Positions 36,194-44,157 of a DNA stretch of 57,025 nucleotides are shown here, piece by piece; the first letter of the stretch is position 1, and each line of letters begins with the position of its first letter. The position numbers and the translations under genes were made by a program. Under the pieces are notes generated by a model. It was not told the origin of the DNA, did no database searches, and saw nothing but the letters and a program-made list of their open reading frames with translations. Source of the stretch: Paenibacillus phytorum (GTDB lineage Bacteria > Bacillota > Bacilli > Paenibacillales > NBRC-103111); contig NZ_WHOA01000064.1 in assembly GCF_013141715.1 (NCBI RefSeq), positions 1 through 57,025 of the forward strand. The letters are read 5' to 3'.

Positions 36194-37852
36194 CTAAAGC
36201 CCTTTGGAACTGTTATTTCGGTACTCTTTGGGGGAAACACCGACATTTTTGCGGAATGAAAAGCTGAAATAATTGGCATCGGCATATCCAACCTTCTCGG
36301 CAATCTCTAGTGCTTTCATATCCGTAGAACGCAAGAGCTCCTTGGCCGCTTCCATACGAATATGGTTCAAATAGTTCACAAAGGTTATTTTCGTCTCTTT
36401 CTTGAAAATACTGCTGAAATATCCCGCGCTAATATGCAGGTGGCCACACACTTTATTAATCGTGATATCTCCTTCGTGATAGTGGCTCTTCGTATAATCC
36501 TTGGCCATTTCGACCAGGTTTTTGTACGTATATTGTCGATCCGTCGCGATATGATTCATCATGCTGGCACATAGTTCAGCAAGCCAATGCTTGGCTTCTT
36601 CCAAGGATGTGAATTTATTTATCTCTGTAAAAGGAATAAAATGATCGCCAAATACCTCATCGACGTTAAGGTTCGAGTCCTTGGCCGCTTTTAGGATACA
36701 AGTCAATATTTCGAGTAAATAAATTTGGTAGTCCTTAACGGAAACACCGCCCTCAATCCCTTGAAAAAGCTCATCCATCGTCTCCCGAATCTCCTGGCTC
36801 GTCCCGACCTTAATGCAGCGCGTCAAGGCATGCTCTTTCACATCGTCAAAACGAATCTTCTCCACGTTCCGCTTCTCCACATCATCGATGTAGATCATGC
36901 GGTTGTTGCCTAAGATGAGCCGGTAATCCAGCGCCAACACGGCATCTTCATACGAATAGCTAATCTTGGTTACGTCTTTCATAACGGTTCCGATCCCAAC
37001 AGTAAGCGTAAACTTCAAATATTTCTCTACATTCTGCCGTACTTCTTCCAGCACCTTCATCGTTTCTTGAAGCGCAGCTTCTCGGTCTGTGCTCTCCCTC
37101 GCGGCTAGTACAACCACTTGATCGTTATGCATAAAAACAAGGCCAAGACGCCGTTTATCGGCGATCTCCTCCGTAATATTCAGCAGGGCAAAATATTTCA
37201 GCGCCTGATCCTCGGAATATTTCAAAGAAACGGACTTCGCCAGCTCGCCGCGATTCTCCAAATCCTCTTCATGAATGAGCACCCCATCGATGCTAAGCAC
37301 CGCTACAACATAGCTACTTCCACTGAGCTCAATACCATAGTTCGCGGCCTTCTCGTACACTTCATCGCGCGGGAGTTTCCGGTTCATCAGGGTCGCCAAG
37401 AAATTTTCCTTAAGCACAGGCATGCTCTTGCGGTAATGCTCTTTCAGCAGCTGTACATTTTCCCGATGAGACACTTCCTCCTGAATCTGCTCCTTCACCT
37501 TCAGCAAAGCATTAATCAGCTCTTGCGCGGAAAAAGGCTTCAGCACATATTCATCAATGTGCAGCTTAATCGCCTTTTGGGCATATTCGAACTCATCATG
37601 TCCCGTAAGAATGATCAGCTTAATCGTCGGAAAACGCTCACGGACCGCTTCAGCTAGTTGGAGCCCATTCATGAACGGCATCTGAATATCCGTCACAACC
37701 ACGTCCGGCTGCAGTCGCTCAACCATTTCCAGCGCTTCCCTGCCGTTCTCCGCCTTCTCTATCACTTCAAAGCCAATAGCTTCCCAATTTATCTCACGGA
37801 CGACACCTTCCCGCACGTCCTCTTCGTCATCCACTAATAGCAGCTTGTACAT
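36194..37852 (-). CDS. AraC-type response regulator of the galactose system
   Basis: A 552-residue regulator. The receiver domain has DDE at 8-10, phosphorylatable Asp55 (VVTDIQMPFMNG) and the Lys of LKPFS. The long middle region is typical of YesN proteins and contains a degenerate GGDEF-like part. The C-terminus has two HTH motifs (TINKVCGHLHISAGYFSSIFKKE and ALEIAEKVGYADANYFSFSFRK, shown by their positions near 470-545). It is the first gene of the set, with AGGAGGACG before the ATG. It is likely to activate mglBAC when its kinase detects galactoside. A cre-like site lies just upstream. Confidence 0.94.
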   Translation of the reverse strand: MYKLLLVDDEEDVREGVVREINWEAIGFEVIEKAENGREALEMVERLQPDVVVTDIQMPFMNGLQLAEAVRERFPTIKLIILTGHDEFEYAQKAIKLHIDEYVLKPFSAQELINALLKVKEQIQEEVSHRENVQLLKEHYRKSMPVLKENFLATLMNRKLPRDEVYEKAANYGIELSGSSYVVAVLSIDGVLIHEEDLENRGELAKSVSLKYSEDQALKYFALLNITEEIADKRRLGLVFMHNDQVVVLAARESTDREAALQETMKVLEEVRQNVEKYLKFTLTVGIGTVMKDVTKISYSYEDAVLALDYRLILGNNRMIYIDDVEKRNVEKIRFDDVKEHALTRCIKVGTSQEIRETMDELFQGIEGGVSVKDYQIYLLEILTCILKAAKDSNLNVDEVFGDHFIPFTEINKFTSLEEAKHWLAELCASMMNHIATDRQYTYKNLVEMAKDYTKSHYHEGDITINKVCGHLHISAGYFSSIFKKETKITFVNYLNHIRMEAAKELLRSTDMKALEIAEKVGYADANYFSFSFRKNVGVSPKEYRNNSSKGL

Positions 37853-37892
37853 GCTCGTCCTCCTAAAGCTTTTCTTATATAAAGCTTACTTC

Positions 37893-37913
37893 GTAAGCGC
37901 TTCTCGTAAGCGT
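37893..37913 (-). promoter_or_regulatory. candidate catabolite-response (cre-like) site
   Basis: GTAAGCGCTT at 37893-37902 matches the core of the CcpA-binding consensus, and CGTAAGCG recurs 12 bp away. It lies about 41 bp before the regulator gene of the galactose cluster, where CcpA could repress it when glucose is present. The outer positions of the consensus are not matched, so this is tentative. Confidence 0.4.
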
Positions 37914-38145
37914 ATTCTTAATAAACATCATTGTACTAACTGCCTATGGAATACACAACTGGTTGATGCTCTCATCAGAAAATAATGGTAAAAATCACCT
38001 TTTGTCTGTTAAACTTAAGAAAGAGTAAAGCAAACCCACTAAAAATGCATCAAACTGGGACAATCTTCTGCTTAGCATGTTGCGGCCTTAAGGAATTAAA
38101 CATTAATTCAGCCGTCGCTGGAGAGGACCCTTTGCGATGATTAAG

Positions 38146-38322
38146 AGAACCTGAGTACGCTATTTCTTGCAAAATGCTTGTTTTCGTTACCCAAAGGGAA
38201 CTACGATGCGTTATTTTGCCAAAATCAAGGAATTCTCGGCGATTTTCAAGGAATAGCGGAACGAGGTTCCGCTTAAGCCCCTGAAAACAGCAAAACGAAA
38301 GAAATAACGAATCGACGTTCCC
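38146..38322. repeat. GGAAC-type repeats with large inverted repeat
   Basis: Related elements start at 38146 (AGAACCTGAGTACGCTATTT), 38197 (GGAACTACGATGCGTTATTT) and 38257, spaced 51 and 60 bp. AGCGGAAC-GAG-GTTCCGCT at 38255-38273 is a perfect 8-bp palindrome. The copy at 38285-38322 is inverted relative to that at 38197, so the whole of about 38195-38323 can fold into one imperfect hairpin. The remainder of 37853-38405 holds the cre-like site, the start regions of two divergent gene sets, and a loose 28-bp direct repeat at 38335-38390. Confidence 0.65.
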
Positions 38323-38405
38323 TCAGTAGACATGAGTTGTAGTAAAACTACTTACAAGACAGGAATTACAATAAAACTGCTCACACAAACAAGGAGGAAG
38401 CCCCA

Positions 38406-39362
38406 TTGGATTTCGCACAAATAGGACGAATCGCTTCACTTATTAAAACAAACGTAGGTAAGGTCATTGTTGGCAAGGACGATACCGTCGAGCTTATGGT
38501 CATCGCCCTCATTGCTTCCGGGCATGTGCTGCTTGAGGATGTTCCCGGTACAGGGAAAACACAGCTAGCCAAAGCGCTAGCCCGCTCCCTCGACGGCACA
38601 ATGAAGCGCATCCAGTTCACGCCCGACTTGCTGCCGTCAGATGTAAGCGGCATCAATTTCTTCAACCAGAAGCTGGGCGAATTCGAATTCCGCCCAGGGC
38701 CGCTTTTCGCTCACATCGTGCTTGCCGATGAGATTAACCGTGCGACGCCGCGCACGCAGTCCAGCTTGCTCGAAAGCATGGAGGAACGCCAAGTGAGCAT
38801 CGACGGTGAAACGCGTATGCTCGAAGCCCCGTTCCTCGTCATTGCCACACAGAACCCTGTCGAGAATCAGGGGACATTCCCCCTCCCGGAAGCTCAACTC
38901 GACCGCTTCCTGATGAAGCTCTCGCTGGGCTATCCTTCCGCAGCCGAGCAGGTCCAGATCTTGAAGCGCTACCAGCAGCATGATCCACTCGATCAGCTGC
39001 TGCCGGTTGTGGGCCGTGCTGAGCTGCTCGAAGCTCAGCACTTGTTCACGCAGGTGCGCGTCAGCGACGAGCTGCTGCAGTACATCGTGCAGCTCGCGGA
39101 AGCGACGCGCGCGCATGCTGATGCCGCGCTTGGCGTCAGCCCGCGCGGCGTTCGCGCCTTGATGAAGTCGGCGCAGGTGTACGCGGCGCTTCGCGGCCGC
39201 GACTACGTGCTGCCTGACGACATCAAAGCGCTGGTCAAGCCCGTCTGGGCGCATCGCATCCTGCTGCGCACTCGATCGCGCCAACAAGACCAGCAGGTGC
39301 ATGCTCTGCTGGTCAGTATCCTTGCAGCTACCCCCGTTCCTACGGAAGTGAAGCTGGGGTAG
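38406..39362 (+). CDS. MoxR-family AAA+ ATPase
   Basis: A 318-residue AAA+ ATPase, likely a chaperone that matures a partner containing a DUF58/VWA-like domain. Walker A is PGTGKTQLAKA, Walker B HIVLADEINRATPRTQSSLLE, sensor 1 ATQNPVENQGTFPLPEAQLDRF, and sensor 2 lies in GVSPRGVRAL. The start is TTG at 38406 with AAGGAGGAAG at 8 bases, with no better ATG nearby. It leads a MoxR-DUF58-DUF4129 set, 3 bp ahead of the DUF58 gene. The middle of the gene is distinctly G+C-rich. No transglutaminase gene, the frequent fourth partner, is present. Confidence 0.92.
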   Translation: MDFAQIGRIASLIKTNVGKVIVGKDDTVELMVIALIASGHVLLEDVPGTGKTQLAKALARSLDGTMKRIQFTPDLLPSDVSGINFFNQKLGEFEFRPGPLFAHIVLADEINRATPRTQSSLLESMEERQVSIDGETRMLEAPFLVIATQNPVENQGTFPLPEAQLDRFLMKLSLGYPSAAEQVQILKRYQQHDPLDQLLPVVGRAELLEAQHLFTQVRVSDELLQYIVQLAEATRAHADAALGVSPRGVRALMKSAQVYAALRGRDYVLPDDIKALVKPVWAHRILLRTRSRQQDQQVHALLVSILAATPVPTEVKLG

Positions 39363-39365
39363 CCG

Positions 39366-40517
39366 ATGAGCATTAGCTGGATTCTCATCATCACTGTCGC
39401 TCTGTTCCTCCTCCAGCATCAGCTATTTGCCCGCTGGGGGTTTCGCGGGCTTCGCATTGAGCGAACCTTCAGTACGACGCATTGCCATGCCGGGGACGAC
39501 ATTGTCATGATCGAAACGATCGTTAATCGCAAGCTTGCTCCGATTCCTTGGCTTCGCTTGGAATCAACGATTCATGCGGGGCTCCACTTTGCGAAGATGA
39601 GTAATCTCGCAGTGAGCAGCGGAGCTCTTTTCCAAAATCATCGCAGTCTGTTCAGCCTTATGCCCTATACAAGAATAGTCCGACGCCACGGGGTACACTG
39701 TGCGAAGCGAGGTTGGTATAAGCTCGAAACGGTCGCCGCTTCAATGGGAGATTTGGTTGGTGTGCAAGCTGCTTCCTCCATCCACCGCATGCAGTTGGAG
39801 CTCCTTGTTTACCCTCGCTTGGTAAGCAGAGATGACATCCCGCTCCTCTCCAGCCGATGGCAAGGCGATATAACCGTCAAACGCTGGATCATGCCGGATC
39901 CGTTCCTCGTGTCCGGCGCTCGGGAATATCGTTTTGGGGATACGATGAACAGCATCCACTGGAAAGCGACAGCACGCAGCCAGAAACTCCAAGTATATAA
40001 TCGAGATTTCACTGCTGACCCTAGGCTGCTCTTAGCCGTAAATACGCAAATAACGGAAACGATGTGGGATGCTGTGACCGATCCCGAGCTTGTTGAGAAA
40101 GCTCTCTCGTACGCAGCTACACTTGCTGAATATGCCGTGAGCCAAGGTATTCCTGTTGGTTTCGGCTACAACGGCTCTCTGCAGGGTCAGCCTGGAGTTC
40201 CCGTGTACCTCGCCCCCGAAGGTGGTTGGCCACATTTGGAACACCTTTTCGAAACGATGGCTAAGCTTGCGATCTCCTGCTCTCGCTCCTTCGAAGACTT
40301 CCTGGATTATGGAATCGAGCAAGAAGGAACCGCGATGGACATCATCCTGCTGACTTCTTTCGTATCTAAGGGGATCGAAGAAAGTATTGAGCGTCTTGAA
40401 TCGTTAGGACATTCTGTTTTTATCATCCCCTTGCAGCACGGCCTTCTTGAGCTGAACGGAGAGGAGGTAGGTGTTTCCAATGTTAGCGCCCATTCAAACG
40501 CCTTCTCAACGAGCTAA
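39366..40517 (+). CDS. DUF58 domain membrane protein
   Basis: A 383-residue protein with one N-terminal hydrophobic segment (SWILIITVALFLLQHQLF). The DUF58 signature is REYRFGDTMNSIHWKATARSQKLQVYNRDF at about residues 180-210, preceded by VYPRLV. Such proteins act with MoxR ATPases; the molecular function is not established. It starts 3 bp after the MoxR gene and overlaps the next gene, so translation is coupled. Confidence 0.9.
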   Translation: MSISWILIITVALFLLQHQLFARWGFRGLRIERTFSTTHCHAGDDIVMIETIVNRKLAPIPWLRLESTIHAGLHFAKMSNLAVSSGALFQNHRSLFSLMPYTRIVRRHGVHCAKRGWYKLETVAASMGDLVGVQAASSIHRMQLELLVYPRLVSRDDIPLLSSRWQGDITVKRWIMPDPFLVSGAREYRFGDTMNSIHWKATARSQKLQVYNRDFTADPRLLLAVNTQITETMWDAVTDPELVEKALSYAATLAEYAVSQGIPVGFGYNGSLQGQPGVPVYLAPEGGWPHLEHLFETMAKLAISCSRSFEDFLDYGIEQEGTAMDIILLTSFVSKGIEESIERLESLGHSVFIIPLQHGLLELNGEEVGVSNVSAHSNAFSTS

Positions 40518-41859
40518 TCTTCATTTACTTGTGAGAGAATTCGGCTTAGCGATCTTGTACGGTTTACTCGAACTCATTATCTTCTTTCCGATTATCGTTC
40601 TAATCCAGGTCTATGTGTCTGAGACCTTACTCTGGATGACTTGCTTACAGTTTTTGCTCTGTTATGTGTTCGGCTGCTTCTTTGGACGTATAAAATGGTT
40701 AACTCGTACTCTCTATGAGTTAATGCTTTGTGCAGGAGCAGGTTTAACGATTACCTACCTCCTGCAAGGCAACAACTGGCATGGCTGGACCTGCGCAGCC
40801 ATCGGGTTAATATTTGCATATCGCGGAATTCGCTGCACCAAGGATGGATGGCTCTCGCTCTTCCCTGCGAGCATATTTGTTACCGCAGGTTTGGTTTATT
40901 TCGTAGGTGTCCCCATTATGGGACGGTTGGATCTTTTCAATCCGTATATAGGTTGGATGAATGGATTCGGGTTTTGTTCGCTGGTCATTTTTTTCTTAGC
41001 TACGAATCGCGCTCAGCTCCTTAGCGCCACGTTAGCAGGCAATGAACGTGCTGCAGCATCGTCACTATCTGAGTCAGTGAAGCGTTCAAGCCGCATTTGG
41101 TTAATCACATTAATTGCTTGCATCGCAGCTGTTGCCTATTTTCAGCAATTGCAGCAAGGAATCAGCTCTCTTCTTCGTTCTTCGATCGCTTGGCTGCTGC
41201 GCCTTTTGCAGTCCGAACCGTCGTCTGATCAGCCGCTAGAGCCAAGTCCTTCAGCACAACCATTGCCGCTTCCTCCTCCTGCTCCCACTGACGAACCCAG
41301 CTGGTTTGACATGCTGCTTCACTATGCCCAGGTTATTTTCGGCTATCTCATTGTCATCGCCCTTATCCTTGGCGCCATTTATATCATCATTGCCAAGCTG
41401 ACACCTGCTCTGGTCTCGCTTATCCGGCGCTTGATGAACCGTTCATTTAGCAGCAAGAAAGGCGAGGGAACCGAAGGATTCACGGATGAAAAAGAAAATC
41501 TTCTAGCGTGGAAAGAACTACCGCGTATGTGGTGGCAGCAAACGATGAAGAGCTGGTCGAGGGGGAAAGTAAATGAACCAAAATGGTCACATTTGCCGAA
41601 CAATCGGGAGCGCATCCGTTTCCTTTATCGTGTGTTGATCCAGCAAGCAGCTGAAGGTGGCTATACTTACAATAAAGCCTATACCCCAAATGAAACAGAA
41701 CGGGAGCTATCAAACCAATATCAGCTATCCAGCCATGCCGTTCATGCCATCACATCAGCTTATAACCAAGCGAGATATAGAGATGACGATGTATCTGATT
41801 TAGAGCTTGATCAAGTACTGCAAACTCTTGACCCTCTCATTCGCAATCATTTGAAATGA
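40480..41859 (+). CDS. membrane protein with C-terminal DUF4129
   Basis: A 459-residue membrane protein. Five or six hydrophobic helices occupy about residues 15-165 and a further one 185-210; a Pro/Ser-rich loop (LEPSPSAQPLPLPPPAP) follows, then another helix at about 285-310. The cytoplasmic C-terminus has the DUF4129 pattern RIRFLYRVLIQQAAEGG and TPNETERELSNQY. The ATG at 40480 has GAGGAGGT 11 bases upstream; an in-frame GTG at 40471 is too close to that site. It overlaps the DUF58 gene by 38 bases. In many bacteria this domain is fused to a transglutaminase; here it is not. Confidence 0.85.
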   Translation: MLAPIQTPSQRANLHLLVREFGLAILYGLLELIIFFPIIVLIQVYVSETLLWMTCLQFLLCYVFGCFFGRIKWLTRTLYELMLCAGAGLTITYLLQGNNWHGWTCAAIGLIFAYRGIRCTKDGWLSLFPASIFVTAGLVYFVGVPIMGRLDLFNPYIGWMNGFGFCSLVIFFLATNRAQLLSATLAGNERAAASSLSESVKRSSRIWLITLIACIAAVAYFQQLQQGISSLLRSSIAWLLRLLQSEPSSDQPLEPSPSAQPLPLPPPAPTDEPSWFDMLLHYAQVIFGYLIVIALILGAIYIIIAKLTPALVSLIRRLMNRSFSSKKGEGTEGFTDEKENLLAWKELPRMWWQQTMKSWSRGKVNEPKWSHLPNNRERIRFLYRVLIQQAAEGGYTYNKAYTPNETERELSNQYQLSSHAVHAITSAYNQARYRDDDVSDLELDQVLQTLDPLIRNHLK

Positions 41860-41869
41860 GCACCTTACT

Positions 41870-42180
41870 CCCTAGCTGTAAGCATGTTTTTCATCACTAA
41901 AGTGATGAATCCCAGCAATCCCAATACTTTAACGATGATAAATATCGTCTCGTTCGCTGCTTCCGAGGGAAATCTCCCTTTTCCCTAGCTGTAAGCATGT
42001 TTTTCATCACTAAAGTGATGAATCCGAACAATCCCTATACTTTAACGATGATAAACATCGTCTCAGACGCTACTTCTGTGGGAAATCGCCCTTTTCCCTA
42101 GCTGTAAGCATGTTTTTCATCACTAAAGTGATGAATCCCAGCAATCCCAATACTTTAACGATGATAAACATCGTCTCAGA
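41870..42180 (+). repeat. tandem array of 113-bp units with alternating 51/62-bp elements
   Basis: Three units start at 41870, 41983 and 42096, each beginning CCCTAGCTGTAAGCATG. Element A (CTGTAAGCATGTTTTTCATC) starts at 41876, 41989 and 42102; element B (CTTTAACGATGATAAA) at 41927, 42040 and 42153. The steps are exactly 51, 62, 51, 62 and 51 bp. Element A runs into an 8-bp hairpin TTCATCAC-TAAA-GTGATGAA; element B contains ACGAT/ATCGT. The array starts 11 bp after the DUF4129 stop codon and ends before the terminator at 42291, so it should be transcribed as a 3' untranslated region. Confidence 0.9.
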
Positions 42181-42290
42181 TTAACAAGCTCTGCCTTTTC
42201 ACCATCGGAATTTTCCGGACAAAATCTCGGCCCCGCTAGCACAAAAAAGGGGGCTAGATTATTCACCCCAAAGTTCTCCTATGCAAGACA

Positions 42291-42332
42291 AAGAGGCTGC
42301 GCAGCAAACAACTGCACAGCCTCTTCTTTTTT
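42291..42332 (+). terminator. intrinsic terminator downstream of the DUF4129 gene
   Basis: AAGAGGCTGCGCAG pairs with CTGCACAGCCTCTT over a 7-base loop, followed by a T-rich run. It is 430 bp after the DUF4129 stop, with the repeat array in between. Confidence 0.85.
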
Positions 42333-42472
42333 AGACTTTTATGACCATTTATCCGACTCTTCGCAATCCTACAACGCATCCCAGCATTTACATTCAAAAA
42401 ATTCAGTCACACTTTTGCACACGGATGCATATACATAATTGTTTGAATACATTCGACTGAGGTGGTTTTGAG

Positions 42473-42643
42473 ATGTTAGCATTAAAAACCGGTTGTGAAA
42501 AAGAAGAAGTCGTTCACACATTATGTGAAATGGGATTGGATCAGATCGCAAAATGGATCATGGTATTACCCGAAGACAGGTGGGAAAACATGTTTCTTTC
42601 AACATGGCCAACACTTGCTAAAAAATGCGGCTTCAACAGATAA
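42473..42643 (+). CDS. 56-residue small protein
   Basis: A short frame beginning MLALKTGCEKEEVVHTLCEM and ending WPTLAKKCGFNR. It has GAGGTGG seven bases before the ATG and is followed 48 bp later by a strong T-tailed hairpin. The protein is soluble-looking, with two likely helices, three Cys and three Trp, and a LPEDRWENMF turn. I do not recognise the family. Conditional regulation is unclear; a TATACA-like box lies about 45 bp upstream. Ribosome binding site plus dedicated terminator make it a credible gene. Confidence 0.7.
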   Translation: MLALKTGCEKEEVVHTLCEMGLDQIAKWIMVLPEDRWENMFLSTWPTLAKKCGFNR

Positions 42644-42690
42644 GCTGCTTTCTTTTTACATAAACATACGAAAGACCATGGTGGCATTTC

Positions 42691-42721
42691 GCTCTGTGCA
42701 AACCTTGCATAGAGCCTTTTT
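42691..42721 (+). terminator. intrinsic terminator of the 56-residue gene
   Basis: GCTCTGTGCAA and TTGCATAGAGC pair (one G-T) over a 3-base loop and are followed by five Ts. Confidence 0.85.
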
Positions 42722-42744
42722 GTCGTCATGGCCGTAAAACTCGA

Positions 42745-43011
42745 TTATTTGTTTGGTGACCATCTTTTCAGCTTATGAATATTTCGTGTAAAAAGGCCTG
42801 TAAGAAACCGCGGAAAACCAAACTCAACCAGCTTCTGCTTCACCCGATCCTTCATCTGCTCCACGGTTAGATCTGGCAAAGTGAATTCACCGTTTTGGTA
42901 GCAATGACTGCAGTATACCTTGCTCTTCATTCCAGACTTCTCTGTTCCTCCGCCTTGCTCATCACGAGCGAGCGGCATCCCGCAGCTTTGACAGTTTTTA
43001 TAGGTGTCCAT
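42745..43011 (-). CDS. small zinc-ribbon protein
   Basis: An 88-residue protein of the putative zinc-ribbon family. Residues 7-36 have CQSCGMPLARDE and YCSHCYQNGEF, giving a four-Cys zinc site. A helical C-terminus (LTVEQMKDRVKQKLVEFGFPRFLTGLF) follows. Function unknown; the family is often found as single small genes in Firmicutes. GGAGGAG precedes the ATG. It converges on the 56-residue gene. Confidence 0.85.
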   Translation of the reverse strand: MDTYKNCQSCGMPLARDEQGGGTEKSGMKSKVYCSHCYQNGEFTLPDLTVEQMKDRVKQKLVEFGFPRFLTGLFTRNIHKLKRWSPNK

Positions 43012-43202
43012 GTTTTTTTACTCCTCCTAAAAGCTTCTCCTATTATCATACCAACAAGGCATTCAATTGCAATGAAAAGCTGACCTATTATCTATTCAAG
43101 CGCTTTCAGAGCAGGATAGTAGCCACCTTCAGGCGAATCTACTAGAGATAGAATGTCAATTTCAATTAGATTAGTAATAGTAAAATTTTAAGGAGGACTG
43201 TT

Positions 43203-44117
43203 GTGAAGCCCGTCACAGTGAAAGATTTGGTTGAGCGCTTCTCGCTCGAAGTACTTGCTGGACATTCGGAACTGCACCGCCCGATTACCAAAACAAAGGC
43301 ACATCGCCCTGGACTTGAATTTGTCGGCTATTTTGAATATTTCCCGCAAGCGCATGTTCAGTTGTTAGGCAGGAAAGAAATTACCTATTTGCACAGTCTC
43401 AGCGAGAACGAAAGAAATCTTCATATCGGAAATATTGTCAAATATCACCCGCCTTGTTTCGTCGTAACGAGAAACCAAGAAGGTTTGAAATATTTAACCA
43501 AATATTGCGAAGAAGAGAAAATCCCGCTCCTCCGTACGGCTGCCCATACGAGTAAATTTCAAGACTTAGTTGATTTATATTTAAGTAAATCGCTAGCTCA
43601 GGAGATTGCCATCCACGGTGTTTGTGTCAATGTCTCGGGGATTGGCATTCTGCTTCGCGGTAAGTCCGGGGTTGGCAAGAGTGAAACTGCCCACACCTTA
43701 ATTCACAGAGGGCATCGACTTGTTGCCGATGATATTGTCGTACTGAAGAAGATTAGCCCCGAGACTCTGCTCGGTACCCACAATGGGAAGACGAAGGAAT
43801 TCCTGGCGCTGCGCAGCATCGGACTGATTAACGTCTCGCGGCTTTACGGCCGCAAAGCTTTCCAGGACGAAACGCGGATCGTGCTCGATATTGAGCTTAC
43901 GAAGTGGCAGGAGGATGCGCTCAACAACGATTTGGAGCTCGAACCCTGTTTCACCGAGTATATGGATATTAAAATTCCACATATTGAAATCCAACTGCAG
44001 CCTGGACGAGATGTTGCCGGACTCGTTGAAGCCGCTGCCAACAACTGGTATTTGCGTCAACAAGGCTACCGTGCAGCTGAGGAATTCATGCAGCGTCTGC
44101 AAAATGACACCGATTAA
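43203..44117 (+). CDS. hprK: HPr kinase/phosphorylase family protein, divergent
   Basis: A 304-residue protein aligning over its length with HprK, the enzyme that phosphorylates HPr on a Ser and links carbon supply to CcpA. The N-terminal domain (about 1-125) and the catalytic His138 (AIHGV), P-loop GKSGVGKS (153-160) and RGHRLVADD are kept. The usual LEIRGLGIINV, however, is LALRSIGLINV, losing the conserved Glu near residue 202, and PGRN near the C-terminus is PGRD. GTG start with AAGGAGGA upstream. It is not next to lgt or a phosphatase gene as canonical hprK usually is, so it may be a second, specialised copy (inference). The symbol marks family, not proven function. Confidence 0.75.
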   Translation: MKPVTVKDLVERFSLEVLAGHSELHRPITKTKAHRPGLEFVGYFEYFPQAHVQLLGRKEITYLHSLSENERNLHIGNIVKYHPPCFVVTRNQEGLKYLTKYCEEEKIPLLRTAAHTSKFQDLVDLYLSKSLAQEIAIHGVCVNVSGIGILLRGKSGVGKSETAHTLIHRGHRLVADDIVVLKKISPETLLGTHNGKTKEFLALRSIGLINVSRLYGRKAFQDETRIVLDIELTKWQEDALNNDLELEPCFTEYMDIKIPHIEIQLQPGRDVAGLVEAAANNWYLRQQGYRAAEEFMQRLQNDTD

Positions 44118-44157
44118 AAGAAGCCGTCCCATCCTAGGATGAGGCGGCTTCTTTATT
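44116..44157. terminator. bidirectional terminator between convergent genes
   Basis: AAAAGAAGCCG pairs with CGGCTTCTTT around an inner ATCC-TA-GGAT palindrome. It starts at the HprK stop codon and overlaps the end of the broken membrane-protein gene on the other strand. Confidence 0.85.

Noticed and set aside
38637..39419. 260-codon minus-strand frame
   Set aside because: Antisense to the well-supported MoxR gene; its His/Arg-rich translation is typical of a shadow frame.
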